From Bdellovibrionaceae bacterium UBA3535 (GTDB lineage Bacteria; Bdellovibrionota; Bdellovibrionia; Bdellovibrionales; UBA840): 64,000 bases of DNA. The position numbers were made by a program, and so were the translations under genes. The notes beneath the pieces are model-generated. The model saw nothing but the letters and a program-made list of their open reading frames with translations. It ran no database searches and had not been told where the DNA came from. The stretch is taken from NCBI GenBank assembly GCA_002376845.1, contig DFOS01000024.1:62001-126000 (forward strand), read 5' to 3'. How positions within the stretch are numbered: position 1 is the stretch's first letter; every line of letters begins with the position of its first letter. Below are positions 46,028-55,104 of the stretch, piece after piece.

Positions 46028-46051
46028 TAAAAAAAGCCACCCTAAGGTGGC
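46028..46051 (-). terminator. Intrinsic terminator of the fibre-protein gene
   Basis: On the minus strand: GCCACC (46051-46046), TTAG loop, GGTGGC (46041-46036), then a run of seven T (46035-46029). It lies 27 bases after the stop codon. A textbook Rho-independent terminator. Confidence 0.9.
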
Positions 46052-46077
46052 TTCTCATTAACCTATTTAAAGGTGAA

Positions 46078-49000
46078 TTAGTATCCTCTTACATAGGATG
46101 CATAGATAGAACTTCCTGCCTTAATAAAGGTATAAATTGTATGAGTACCACCGATGGTCGCACCATGACCAGGAGGCAATCTTACCGTGTCACCTGAGTT
46201 AGACCCTACCGCAGTAAAAGCACAAGTACCTGAAGTTGTCCCTTGTACTACCAGCGTATAAGATGAACCATCATTCATACCCTCAATATCAAAGGCTCCG
46301 CAGTTTGCAGAAGTATATTGAATGTTACCATTATCGAAGTTGATCGAGGTAGAAGCCGCCGCATCATTTACTTTGGTAATTAACTCACCATCTACATTTA
46401 ACTCAGAGGAAACTGTAACCGTAGATCCATCATCGCTTACATTGGAATCTACTACGTTATCACCACTACCGTTAAATTTAGATAAAGCATTCGGTGTTCC
46501 ACCAGAGATAGAGGTACCACCAGCATCTGCCTGACATTCCCATGCCGTTCCACCGGCGTTTAGCTTTAATATTTCATTTGCAGAACATCCCATAACACCG
46601 ATTTTTGCTAAATCATCAATAGCACCGTCGGCTATCTTGTCTGCATCCACAGCATCATTAGCAATCATGGCAGTTTCCACTGCATCGTTGGCAATGGTTA
46701 GAGCACCCGTGTTGTCCATAGTGGCATCACCACTCATGGCAACACCAGTAGCTACGTTCGATCCATTACCCACAAAGATGTTACCATCTGTTAAAGTAGG
46801 ATCTAATTTGCCATCTAAAGCTGTATATTCTGCGTTCGTTAGTAAACCACCACTTGTAGTAGCCGCATCAGAAGCAAGTGGGAAATTTGCCGTAATGGTA
46901 GAGCCAGCACCAGAGAATGTAGGACCAGCATCTACGCCAGAAGTGAATGTTTCACTAAATACCACCGTACCAGAGGCGCCTTCTACGCTTGCCACAGTAC
47001 CAGCTGCACCAGCATCCGCCACACACGAGAAGCCTGTTGCTACATCATAAGTTAAGTACTCATTAGCTCCACAACTTGCCAAATCCACCCATTTTGGATT
47101 TTGTGAATCGGACTCATCGGCAATCATCATTTGGTCGTTACCAGTAGAAGCAGGATTGGCAATCTCCGCCATTCCCACAGCATCATCTGCCATCATTGAG
47201 TTTTCTACTGCATCGTTGGCAATGGTTAGAGCACCCGTGTTGTCCATAGTAGCATCACCACTCATGGCCACACCAGTAGCTACGTTCGATCCATTACCCA
47301 CAAAGATATTACCATCTGTTAAAGTAGGATCTAATTTGCCATCTAAAGCTGTATATTCTGCGTTCGTTAACAAACCACCTGTTGTAGAAGCCGCATCAGA
47401 AGCTAGAGGAATGTTTACTGTAACTGTTCCTGCTGCTGCACTTACTGTTGGGCCTGCATCCACACCAGAGGTTACACTTGTTGCCACACTAACAGAGCCA
47501 GTCTGACCATTTAGGTCGGCCACCGTACCAGAAGCACCAGCATCCGCCGCACACTCCCAAGCCGTTCCACCAGCATTTACTTTCAAGATCTGACCATTGG
47601 AACACGTCATCAAGCCTAGTTTTGCAAATGCATCGATGGCACCATCAGCTATCTTATCTGCATCCACAGCGTCATCAGCAATTTTAGCCGTTGTCACTTG
47701 ATCATCACCAATCATGGCTGTTTCTACCGCATCGTTGGCAATTGTCACTGCACCTGCATTGTCTACACTTACATCACCTGATAGATCCATTGGCTCCCAT
47801 GAGTCGCCATCCCACATTAATAGGTCATTATCGGATACACCATCGGTGATCGCGTCTTGCTTAGCATCCAAAGCGGCATATTCTGCGTTCGTTAATAAAC
47901 CACCTGTTGTAGAAACCGCATCAGACGCTAACGGGATATTTAAAGTAATAACGCCACCTGATTCAGAAAATGTTGGACCTGCATCCACACCAGAACTTAC
48001 TGAGCCCGCAAGATCTAGAGCACCAGTAGCACCCTCTAAAGAAGTCACGGCACCAGAACCACCTGCATCCGTCGCACACTCCAAACGATTATTAGTGGAG
48101 TTCCAAACAATTTTCTGTGTTGCTGTATTCGTACAAGTTGAAATATCTGTTACATCAATTTGAAAATCACTGCCAGATAATGCCACACCATTGGATGCTG
48201 TATAAGTAGTATCAGCATCGGTCGCACAGGCCCAAGTTTTTAAAGTCTCATCCCAGCTTAGCAATTGGCCGTCACCACAAGTAACATCATCCGCACTTGT
48301 TTCTTGCCATCCTGAGCCATTACTCCAGAATACGATGGAACCTATGGATGATCCGTCAGCTAGCTTGGACAAAGCAATTTGAGCTGTACCAGATATATCG
48401 TCATTTACAATTTCGCCATCTGCTATTTTGGCACTCGTTATAGCATCTCCTGCAATCGTCAAGCTACCATCGTTAGCAATCGTAGCATCACCAGCCATAT
48501 CTACTGGCTCCCACGAGTCGCCATCCCACATCAATAAATCATTATCCGATACACCGTCAGTGATCGCATCTTGCTTACCATCTAAGGCTGCATACTCAGC
48601 ATTAGTCAACAAACCACCCTCAGTAGTATTGGCATCAGAAGCTAGAGGGATATTAAGAGTAATGGTAGAACCAGCGGCAGAGAACTCAGGACCAGCATCT
48701 GCACCAGAACTTACTGTATCATCAAAGGTTAAAGTACCTGTTAGACCCTCTAATGAAGCCACAGTACCGCCAGACCCTACGTCGGTAGCACAAACAAAGT
48801 TTGTACCATCAAACGTTAAGTATTCACTAGCTCCACACTGATTTAATTGTGCCCATTTTGGATTTTGCGAATCATCTTCATCAGCAATCATCAATTGGTC
48901 GATAGCATTGTCACCAGTAGAAGCAGGGTTGGCAATCTTCGCCATTGTTACCTGATCGTCTGCAATTTTTGCAGTGGTAACAGCATCGTCAACAATTTCA

Positions 49001-51360
49001 GCTGTATCTACTGAATCATCTTGCAGCTCTGCGTTTCCTACAGAGTCATCTGCCATCATCGCATTTTCCACTGCATCGTTGGCGATAGTTAAACTTCCAT
49101 CGTTCGCAATCGTAGCATCGCCAGCCATATCTACTGGCTCCCACGAATCGCCATCCCACATCAATAGATCATTGTCGGATACACCATCGGTAATCGCATC
49201 CTGTTTATTGTTAAAAGTATTGTATTCTGTATTGGTAATCAAACCACCACTAGTAGTATTAGCATCAGAAGCACTAGGAAAGTTCACTGTGATTGTAGAG
49301 CCTGCTCCAGAGAATGTAGGACCAGCATCTGTACCAGATACAAAGGTTTCTGACACAGTTAAATCACCATCAATTCCCTCAAAAGAAGTCACGGCACCAG
49401 AACCACCAGCATCCGTCGCACACTCTAATCGATTGTTAGTAGAATTCCATATAATTTTATGAGTAGAAGAATTCGTACAAGCCGAAATATCTGTAACATC
49501 AATTTGGAAATCGTTGGTAGATAAAGTTATACCATTCGAAGCGGTGTAAGTAGTATCATCATCTGCCACACACTCCCAAGCCGTTCCACCAGCATTTACT
49601 TTCAAAATTTGACCATTGGTACAAGTCATCAAGCCTAGTTTTGCTAAATCATCAATGGCACCGTCGGCTATCTTCGCTGCAGTAACTTGGTCGTCTGCAA
49701 TTTTTGCTGTTGTAATTTGATCATCCGCTATCATGGCAGTTTCTACTGCATCATTTGAAATCGTAAGAGCACCCGTATTGTCTATAGTAGCATCACCACT
49801 CATGGTAACACCGGTTGCAATATTGGAGGCATTACCTACAAAAATATCTCCATCATTTAATGCCTTATTGGCTAACGCGCTATATTCTGCATTTGTAATC
49901 AAACCACCTTCTGTAGTTGCAGGATTTGAAGCCAAAGGAATATTTAAACTTATCACTGAGCCAGCAGCAGTAAATTCAGGACCCGCATTTGCGCCAGAAA
50001 CCACAGTATCATCAAAGGTAAGATCCCCTGTAAGCCCTTCTAGAGAAGATACTAAAGAGCCCGAACCTACATCCGTAGCACATGTAAAATTCGTACCATC
50101 GTAAGTTAGATATTCACTAGCTCCACACTGATTGAGCTGCATCCATTTTGGATTTTGCGAATCATCTTCATCGGCAACCATTAATTGGTCAATGGCGTTA
50201 TCACCTGTAGATGCTGGGTTTGCGATATTTGTCATATCCACAGCATCATCGGCAATCTCATTATTAGTTACCGCATCTGTGGCAATCTTATCAGTCGTTA
50301 CCGCATCGTCAGCAATTTCTGCAGTGTCCACGGCATCATTTGCTAAATCATCTGCTGTAATAGTTCCATCCAATATATCTTCACTTCTTATATCATTATT
50401 GGCAATATCAACAGAGCCAACTTGTCCATCCATAATCTCAGCACTGGTAATCACATCATCTTGCAACATTGAATTATCAATGCCATCCGCCGGAACACTT
50501 ATAACATTGGATCCATCGATATTAATACCAGAGCCTGCTGAGTACGTTGTATCGTTGTCAGTAATGGCAACGTTGCCAGCAAAAGTTAATCGACCTTGTT
50601 GGTCTACTGTTATTTGCGGAACATTGGTCGCATCACCATAGGTTCCTGGAGTAACTGCGGTGTCGGCTAGATCAATGGTAACATCACCACTTGTACCGCC
50701 TCCATCAAGGCCTGTACCTGCGGTTACACCTGTTATGTCACCCGCAATCATTTGCTGCCAAGTAGCTCCATCATAATAGTTAAATTCTTGAGCTGCGTAG
50801 TTAAATACAATTTGACCTGTTTGTGGACTTGGTATGGCATCTCTTTCTGCCGCATCTGCCACCAACATGGCAAAGTCTTTATAATCGTAACCATCCAAAG
50901 TATCCGCAACCATGGCTTGTGGTACTGGGTAAATATATTGATCATCTAACTGTATGGGCGTTCCACCTGTATCAATGGTAACTCGGATAATTCTATTTTC
51001 TTCTGTGGTAGGACTAAATGTACCTGCACAGGAACCATCAGTAGTATTGATCACATTAATGTTATTAAAAATAATTGGAAATAAATCGGCAACGCCAACA
51101 GGGACACCGCTACCAACATTCAAAGCAAAAAAGCCAGCACTACTTGTTAGGTCAATTCCTGTATGATCTTCTTCATACAACAAACAAGTGCCATCACTTG
51201 ATCTTATCTGTACATTGAAGTCTGCCGTACCCGTTAATGGAGTGACTCCATCGGTTTCAAAGGCGCGGCCTTGGTAGGTGAAATCCAATGGCAATCGTTC
51301 TTGCGCATGGATCGTTGTGCTGATTAAAAGTGTAAAAACTGTTAGCATTATAGTTTTCAC
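46078..51360 (-). CDS. Giant secreted fibre-like protein (phage-tail-fibre-type repeats)
   Basis: 1760 residues with a signal peptide (MKTIMLTVFTLLISTTIHA). Domain order: an N-terminal beta domain (about 20-175, FTYQGRAFETDGVTPLTG and related), then a long repeat region to about 1590. It contains six copies of a module of about 62 residues (pattern SGxDAGPxFSxxGxxITxNxPLASD...GGLLTNAEYxALDxK), separated by linkers of the type DGNIFVGNGSNVATG, GDATIANDGSLTIANDAVE and short repeats like TAKIADDQVTAAKIADGAID. A distinct C-terminal domain (about 1615-1760) ends in IYASYVRGY. Low-complexity Asp/Ala-rich repeats of this kind form trimeric triple-beta shafts in phage tail fibres. Bdellovibrio uses secreted fibre-like adhesins (mosaic adhesive trimers) to recognise prey, so a surface adhesin is the best guess. 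Shine-Dalgarno AGGGG, own terminator, monocistronic. Confidence 0.85.
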   Translation of the reverse strand: MKTIMLTVFTLLISTTIHAQERLPLDFTYQGRAFETDGVTPLTGTADFNVQIRSSDGTCLLYEEDHTGIDLTSSAGFFALNVGSGVPVGVADLFPIIFNNINVINTTDGSCAGTFSPTTEENRIIRVTIDTGGTPIQLDDQYIYPVPQAMVADTLDGYDYKDFAMLVADAAERDAIPSPQTGQIVFNYAAQEFNYYDGATWQQMIAGDITGVTAGTGLDGGGTSGDVTIDLADTAVTPGTYGDATNVPQITVDQQGRLTFAGNVAITDNDTTYSAGSGINIDGSNVISVPADGIDNSMLQDDVITSAEIMDGQVGSVDIANNDIRSEDILDGTITADDLANDAVDTAEIADDAVTTDKIATDAVTNNEIADDAVDMTNIANPASTGDNAIDQLMVADEDDSQNPKWMQLNQCGASEYLTYDGTNFTCATDVGSGSLVSSLEGLTGDLTFDDTVVSGANAGPEFTAAGSVISLNIPLASNPATTEGGLITNAEYSALANKALNDGDIFVGNASNIATGVTMSGDATIDNTGALTISNDAVETAMIADDQITTAKIADDQVTAAKIADGAIDDLAKLGLMTCTNGQILKVNAGGTAWECVADDDTTYTASNGITLSTNDFQIDVTDISACTNSSTHKIIWNSTNNRLECATDAGGSGAVTSFEGIDGDLTVSETFVSGTDAGPTFSGAGSTITVNFPSASDANTTSGGLITNTEYNTFNNKQDAITDGVSDNDLLMWDGDSWEPVDMAGDATIANDGSLTIANDAVENAMMADDSVGNAELQDDSVDTAEIVDDAVTTAKIADDQVTMAKIANPASTGDNAIDQLMIADEDDSQNPKWAQLNQCGASEYLTFDGTNFVCATDVGSGGTVASLEGLTGTLTFDDTVSSGADAGPEFSAAGSTITLNIPLASDANTTEGGLLTNAEYAALDGKQDAITDGVSDNDLLMWDGDSWEPVDMAGDATIANDGSLTIAGDAITSAKIADGEIVNDDISGTAQIALSKLADGSSIGSIVFWSNGSGWQETSADDVTCGDGQLLSWDETLKTWACATDADTTYTASNGVALSGSDFQIDVTDISTCTNTATQKIVWNSTNNRLECATDAGGSGAVTSLEGATGALDLAGSVSSGVDAGPTFSESGGVITLNIPLASDAVSTTGGLLTNAEYAALDAKQDAITDGVSDNDLLMWDGDSWEPMDLSGDVSVDNAGAVTIANDAVETAMIGDDQVTTAKIADDAVDADKIADGAIDAFAKLGLMTCSNGQILKVNAGGTAWECAADAGASGTVADLNGQTGSVSVATSVTSGVDAGPTVSAAAGTVTVNIPLASDAASTTGGLLTNAEYTALDGKLDPTLTDGNIFVGNGSNVATGVAMSGDATMDNTGALTIANDAVENSMMADDAVGMAEIANPASTGNDQMMIADESDSQNPKWVDLASCGANEYLTYDVATGFSCVADAGAAGTVASVEGASGTVVFSETFTSGVDAGPTFSGAGSTITANFPLASDAATTSGGLLTNAEYTALDGKLDPTLTDGNIFVGNGSNVATGVAMSGDATMDNTGALTIANDAVETAMIANDAVDADKIADGAIDDLAKIGVMGCSANEILKLNAGGTAWECQADAGGTSISGGTPNALSKFNGSGDNVVDSNVSDDGSTVTVSSELNVDGELITKVNDAAASTSINFDNGNIQYTSANCGAFDIEGMNDGSSYTLVVQGTTSGTCAFTAVGSNSGDTVRLPPGHGATIGGTHTIYTFIKAGSSIYASYVRGY
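46681..46840. repeat. Near-identical direct repeat, copy A (inside the fibre gene)
   Basis: 160 bases that match 47209-47368 with three differences, a 528-base (176-codon) offset that keeps the reading frame. It encodes the end of a shaft linker and the GNIFVGNGSNVATG segment. Confidence 0.9.
47209..47368. repeat. Near-identical direct repeat, copy B (inside the fibre gene)
   Basis: Partner of 46681-46840 (157 of 160 bases identical). A more divergent third copy lies around 49740-49870. Related in-frame modules around 47791, 48507 and 49137 encode the QDAITDGVSDNDLLMWDGDS segment. Confidence 0.9.
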
Positions 51361-51534
51361 GTTACGTACCCCTGTTAAAGTTACTTATTATTTATCGTCT
51401 TAGGTACTTACGAACTTTAGCCCAGCGTTTAAATTATTTTATACGGCAATTTAAGGGGGTTAGACTGTTTCAGCCTGAGAACCTGTGTCTCATATGGGTA
51501 TTTGAAACATCGTTATTTTTGATTTTAAAATAGC

Positions 51535-52581
51535 TTATTTTTGCTTTAGATCGCGCCAGGATTTGCCTTCCCGCGCCTTTTGATTCAATTGATACTTTCT
51601 AACAGCAGCTTTATGTTCCTTGTAGGTTTTGGTAAAAACATGGGTTCCATCATTTTGAGAAACAAAATACAGATAATCCGTGTCTGCTGGGTTCAATGCG
51701 GCCGCTATAGACTCCCTACCTGGATTGGCGATGGGCGATGGGGGCAAGGCGGGAATTGTATAGGTGTTATAGGCTGTCTTTTGAAGTATATGCTTTTTAC
51801 GTATGTTTTTTAACCAGACGCCCTCTTCCATCATCACGCCATAAATGATGGTGGGATCCGACTGTAGCCTCATCCGCTTGTTAAGACGGTTGTGAAAAAC
51901 GGACGAAATGGTTGGCCTTTCAAAAGCTGCCCCCGTTTCTTTTTCGATCATACTCGCTAAAGTAATATGCGCTAAAAGCGGCATTTTTAGCTGATTGTTT
52001 TGTGCCATGATTTCTTCATAATTAGCCTTGAACTGGCTAAACATACTTTCTACCATTTTTTTTGCACTATCTGTTTTGGAAAAATTGTAGGTATCTGGGA
52101 AAAGGAAACCTTCCATGCCTGGCAGGCTAATTCCTACTAAATTGGAAGCGAAGTCTTTATCCCTAGCTACGGCCAAAAAGTCATCGGCAGTGGTAAGACC
52201 TGCCTTTTCCACAATGCTTGCAATTTCAAAAATATTATAGCCCTCGGGAATGGTGATGCTGTATTTCACATAGTCCGAGGAAGTCAGCTTATCCAAAACT
52301 TGTGCTGCACTATAGTTTCGATTCAGTGAAAACTCACCTACTTGTATATTTTTAATATCCCCTCGAAGCTGCGCAAAATAGGTAAAGAGTCTTCTAGATG
52401 GAATTATTCCCTTCTCTTCTAACTCCTTCGCTGTCATATAAAATGGCCCCGGTTTTACTTCGAAGACCACCTCTTCTGATTGCTCCGAAAGAGGAGAATA
52501 AAAATAATTATAGGCCAAAACCAATAAAGCAGAGGCCAAAAAAAAGCCCAGACTTATAACTACAACGGCAATCTTTTTCAC
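51535..52581 (-). CDS. mltG: Endolytic peptidoglycan transglycosylase MltG
   Basis: Inner-membrane-anchored enzyme that cuts nascent glycan strands and ends their polymerisation. N-terminal anchor (about 5-27), LysM-like region, then the YceG catalytic domain with SMIEKETG (catalytic Glu), PTISSVFHNRL, LQSDPTIIYG and PALPPSPIANPG. 348 residues. It lies four bases downstream of astD in the same direction. Confidence 0.93.
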   Translation of the reverse strand: MKKIAVVVISLGFFLASALLVLAYNYFYSPLSEQSEEVVFEVKPGPFYMTAKELEEKGIIPSRRLFTYFAQLRGDIKNIQVGEFSLNRNYSAAQVLDKLTSSDYVKYSITIPEGYNIFEIASIVEKAGLTTADDFLAVARDKDFASNLVGISLPGMEGFLFPDTYNFSKTDSAKKMVESMFSQFKANYEEIMAQNNQLKMPLLAHITLASMIEKETGAAFERPTISSVFHNRLNKRMRLQSDPTIIYGVMMEEGVWLKNIRKKHILQKTAYNTYTIPALPPSPIANPGRESIAAALNPADTDYLYFVSQNDGTHVFTKTYKEHKAAVRKYQLNQKAREGKSWRDLKQK

Positions 52582-52585
52582 TGTA

Positions 52586-54079
52586 TCAATCCCATTGAAT
52601 CCCAGTTGCTATTTTAGTAGAATCAAAACCGCTGTCATCCTCAATGGCAGAAACCGGACTTGTGCAGTAATACACAGCAAAATGTCCAGAAGGCCAACCA
52701 TTGCCAGATTTTTTTTCTCCACCAAATGGTAGCTTGGAGCTAGCCCCGCATGTAGGTCGATTCCAGTTAATATTACCCGCCTTGATCTCATAAAAAGCAT
52801 CTAAGTACACTTGTCTATTTTTTGTAAATACGGAGGCCGCCAAGCCATAAGACGTATCATTGATCAATTCTATGGACTGCTCCCAAGAGTCCACAGAGTA
52901 CACGGCTACAGATGGGCCAAATATTTCTTCATGCTCAAATACTGAATCTTTTTGAGACTCATTGATTTTATAAATTGAGGGGCTGACGTAATAACCTTCT
53001 TTTCCCACATCTAGCTGTTTACCACGCATGATTTTTTCATGACCTTCTCGTTCCGCAATTTGTTGAAATCGCAAGTAACGTTCCATGGATGCCTCATTGA
53101 TGAGTGGCCCATAAAAAACATCTTCCTCAAAATACCCTATTTGGATTTTCTTTGCGGCCTGGTGAAACTTCTCTAAAAAGGCATCATGAATATCTTTGTG
53201 TAGCAAGATGCGAGAAGTACAGGAGCAGCGCTGACCAGCACTTGCATAGGCGCCAAATAAGCAATCGTATACGGCCTTGTCCAAATCGGCATCTTTCCAA
53301 ACAAAGCTGGCATTTTTGCCTCCCATTTCCAATGCTAAGGATTTCCAGTAATGACTTAGAGTATCCTGTTTGATGCGCAAGCCTGTTTCGTAGGAGCCCG
53401 TAAAAAGAACGGCATCTACATAATCATGCCGAACCAAACGCTTGCTAGTATCCACTTGTCCTTGCACCAAATTAAAGACCCCTGCTGGCAAATTTGCCGC
53501 CTGAACCATTTCCGCCATAAGCTGCCCTGTGGCCGGAGTCATTTCTGACGGCTTAAAAACTACCGTATTGCCAGTTAGTAGCGCAGGGATCATATGGCCG
53601 TTAGGCAAATGGGCTGGAAAATTAAATGGCCCAACAATTGCCATAACACCTTTAGGCTTGTAGCGGATGTAGCCATCTAGATCTCCCACCGCTGCGCTAA
53701 CTTTTTGGTCTTTCACCAAATCCAAAGAGGCATTGATGGTAATATCAATTTTAGCTGCCAAAGCCTTTGCCTCGCCTCGGGTTTCCCAAAGGGCCTTACC
53801 AGTTTCCCTGGAAATGCACCTGGCAATATATTCCTCACGATCTTGATAGACTTGCTTTAAGCGCAGTAGCGCAGCCTTACGTTCATCAAGAGATAATTTC
53901 GACCACGTTTTAAATGCTTCTCGCGCGGAATCTACGGCCTGATCCACATGCTCTTGGTTTTCATATGCGGTGAAAACATGGTCCTTCAAATCCGCAGGAC
54001 TATATTTTTCCCATGCATTTTTATCGGCTTTATGAAAAGCTCCATTGAAAAAATTGCCTTTATATTCCATTGGCTGCAT
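52586..54079 (-). CDS. astD: N-succinylglutamate 5-semialdehyde dehydrogenase
   Basis: NAD-dependent aldehyde dehydrogenase of the arginine succinyltransferase (AST) pathway. LEMGGKNASFV carries the general-base Glu and AGQRCSCTSR the catalytic Cys; NRPTCGASSKLPFGG is close to the AstD C-terminal fingerprint. ATG 54079 is chosen because AGGAG lies six bases upstream; an in-frame GTG at 54103 would overlap astA. 497 residues, as in enterics. Eight bases after astA. Confidence 0.9.
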   Translation of the reverse strand: MQPMEYKGNFFNGAFHKADKNAWEKYSPADLKDHVFTAYENQEHVDQAVDSAREAFKTWSKLSLDERKAALLRLKQVYQDREEYIARCISRETGKALWETRGEAKALAAKIDITINASLDLVKDQKVSAAVGDLDGYIRYKPKGVMAIVGPFNFPAHLPNGHMIPALLTGNTVVFKPSEMTPATGQLMAEMVQAANLPAGVFNLVQGQVDTSKRLVRHDYVDAVLFTGSYETGLRIKQDTLSHYWKSLALEMGGKNASFVWKDADLDKAVYDCLFGAYASAGQRCSCTSRILLHKDIHDAFLEKFHQAAKKIQIGYFEEDVFYGPLINEASMERYLRFQQIAEREGHEKIMRGKQLDVGKEGYYVSPSIYKINESQKDSVFEHEEIFGPSVAVYSVDSWEQSIELINDTSYGLAASVFTKNRQVYLDAFYEIKAGNINWNRPTCGASSKLPFGGEKKSGNGWPSGHFAVYYCTSPVSAIEDDSGFDSTKIATGIQWD

Positions 54080-54087
54080 AAATACTC

Positions 54088-55104
54088 CTAGTCGATCGGG
54101 CACAAATATACTTCTTGCCCTTCTACAATTTGCAATAATTTTTTTGTATGAGCTGGTAGTGAAACTTTATCTTCCTGTATGGCATACGCAGATGTTGTGG
54201 CCACAAATCCACTCTCCGTTATCGCTGCTACTATGGCTTGCCCTTCAAATTTATCGGTCTCATCAAATGCCAATTGCAATACCCGCGTATTCTGAACAAC
54301 ACGAATTTCCTTTAATTTCGCACCATAATGAGGCCCACCGTCAAATGGGTCTACTTCGTTCAGGTAATGAAACCCTATTTTTTCTAACATATGCTTGGCA
54401 GGCTCTGTGGCCTCGGCGATTCGTCCCACATCAAGACGGGCTTTCGCCTCTAGCAAACTAATATATATATCTTCTCGCGGGAAAAGAGAGGTGATGAATT
54501 CTTTATTTGTTTGCGAAATTTGATCGGCCTCAGCATAGGGTAGACCCGTGAATCGCCTACCCAGAGCTTCCCAGAATTCACTTCTACCTTCCGGAGTTAG
54601 TGGAGGACTTAATTCGCAAAGAACCTCCTCTTCAAAGTTTTCTGGCGCATGGCTCATATAAACAAAACGTACCAAGCTAATCAGGCGACCAATCTTTTCA
54701 GGCCTAGTTCTATAGGCTTTATCGACAAGAAGGCCACCTATCTCTGTTGGACCATCTTTATTTTCCTTAAAACGTAGAACATTGTGTTTGAAGCCAATAC
54801 CTATATCTTTGCTAAAGTGCTCTTTTGCTACGATTTGAAAGCAAAAATGTGGCTCTTTATCCGTTCCATGCTTGGCAATAATCATAGAGGAGGCCACTAC
54901 TCTATTGGTTTCCATATCCTCGATTACAAACAGATACTGCGCCTCTGACTTTGGAAGTTGCCCGGCAAAAGACTTTTCACTACGCTCGATGATTCTCTCT
55001 AATACGCTCGGATTGGACGGCAAATTTAATAGAGTAAACTGCTTGGTAAGCTCCACCAAGGAGGCCAGGTCAGTATGTCTAGCTTGTCTAGCGATAAAGT
55101 TCAT
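54088..55104 (-). CDS. astA: Arginine N-succinyltransferase
   Basis: Transfers succinyl from succinyl-CoA to arginine (or ornithine), the first AST step. 338 residues of the AstA GNAT family. ARQARHTDLASLVELTKQ opens the protein; GFKHNVLRFKENKDGPTEIGGLLVD, LGRRFTGLPYAEADQIS and GFHYLNEVDPFDGGPHYGA are hallmark stretches. ATG 55104 overlaps the preceding stop (TGATG) and has AGAGG five bases upstream. Confidence 0.92.
   Translation of the reverse strand: MNFIARQARHTDLASLVELTKQFTLLNLPSNPSVLERIIERSEKSFAGQLPKSEAQYLFVIEDMETNRVVASSMIIAKHGTDKEPHFCFQIVAKEHFSKDIGIGFKHNVLRFKENKDGPTEIGGLLVDKAYRTRPEKIGRLISLVRFVYMSHAPENFEEEVLCELSPPLTPEGRSEFWEALGRRFTGLPYAEADQISQTNKEFITSLFPREDIYISLLEAKARLDVGRIAEATEPAKHMLEKIGFHYLNEVDPFDGGPHYGAKLKEIRVVQNTRVLQLAFDETDKFEGQAIVAAITESGFVATTSAYAIQEDKVSLPAHTKKLLQIVEGQEVYLCPID

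Noticed and set aside
46640..50350. Regularly spaced DNA repeats, considered as a CRISPR array or satellite.
   Set aside because: Repeat units are hundreds of bases long, keep the reading frame and encode protein modules; there are no short palindromic repeats or unique spacers of about 30 bases, and no cas genes.
46322..51166. A series of long open frames on the plus strand across the fibre gene (for example 50132-50641).
   Set aside because: They are antisense shadows of the repetitive minus-strand gene, with low-complexity Ser/Ala/Pro translations, no Shine-Dalgarno and no domain; the minus frame has a signal peptide, repeats and terminator.
46078..51360. Remnant of a prophage, because of the tail-fibre-like repeats.
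   Set aside because: There are no other phage genes, integrase, attachment sites or base-composition break nearby, and the protein has a Sec signal peptide, which phage fibres lack.
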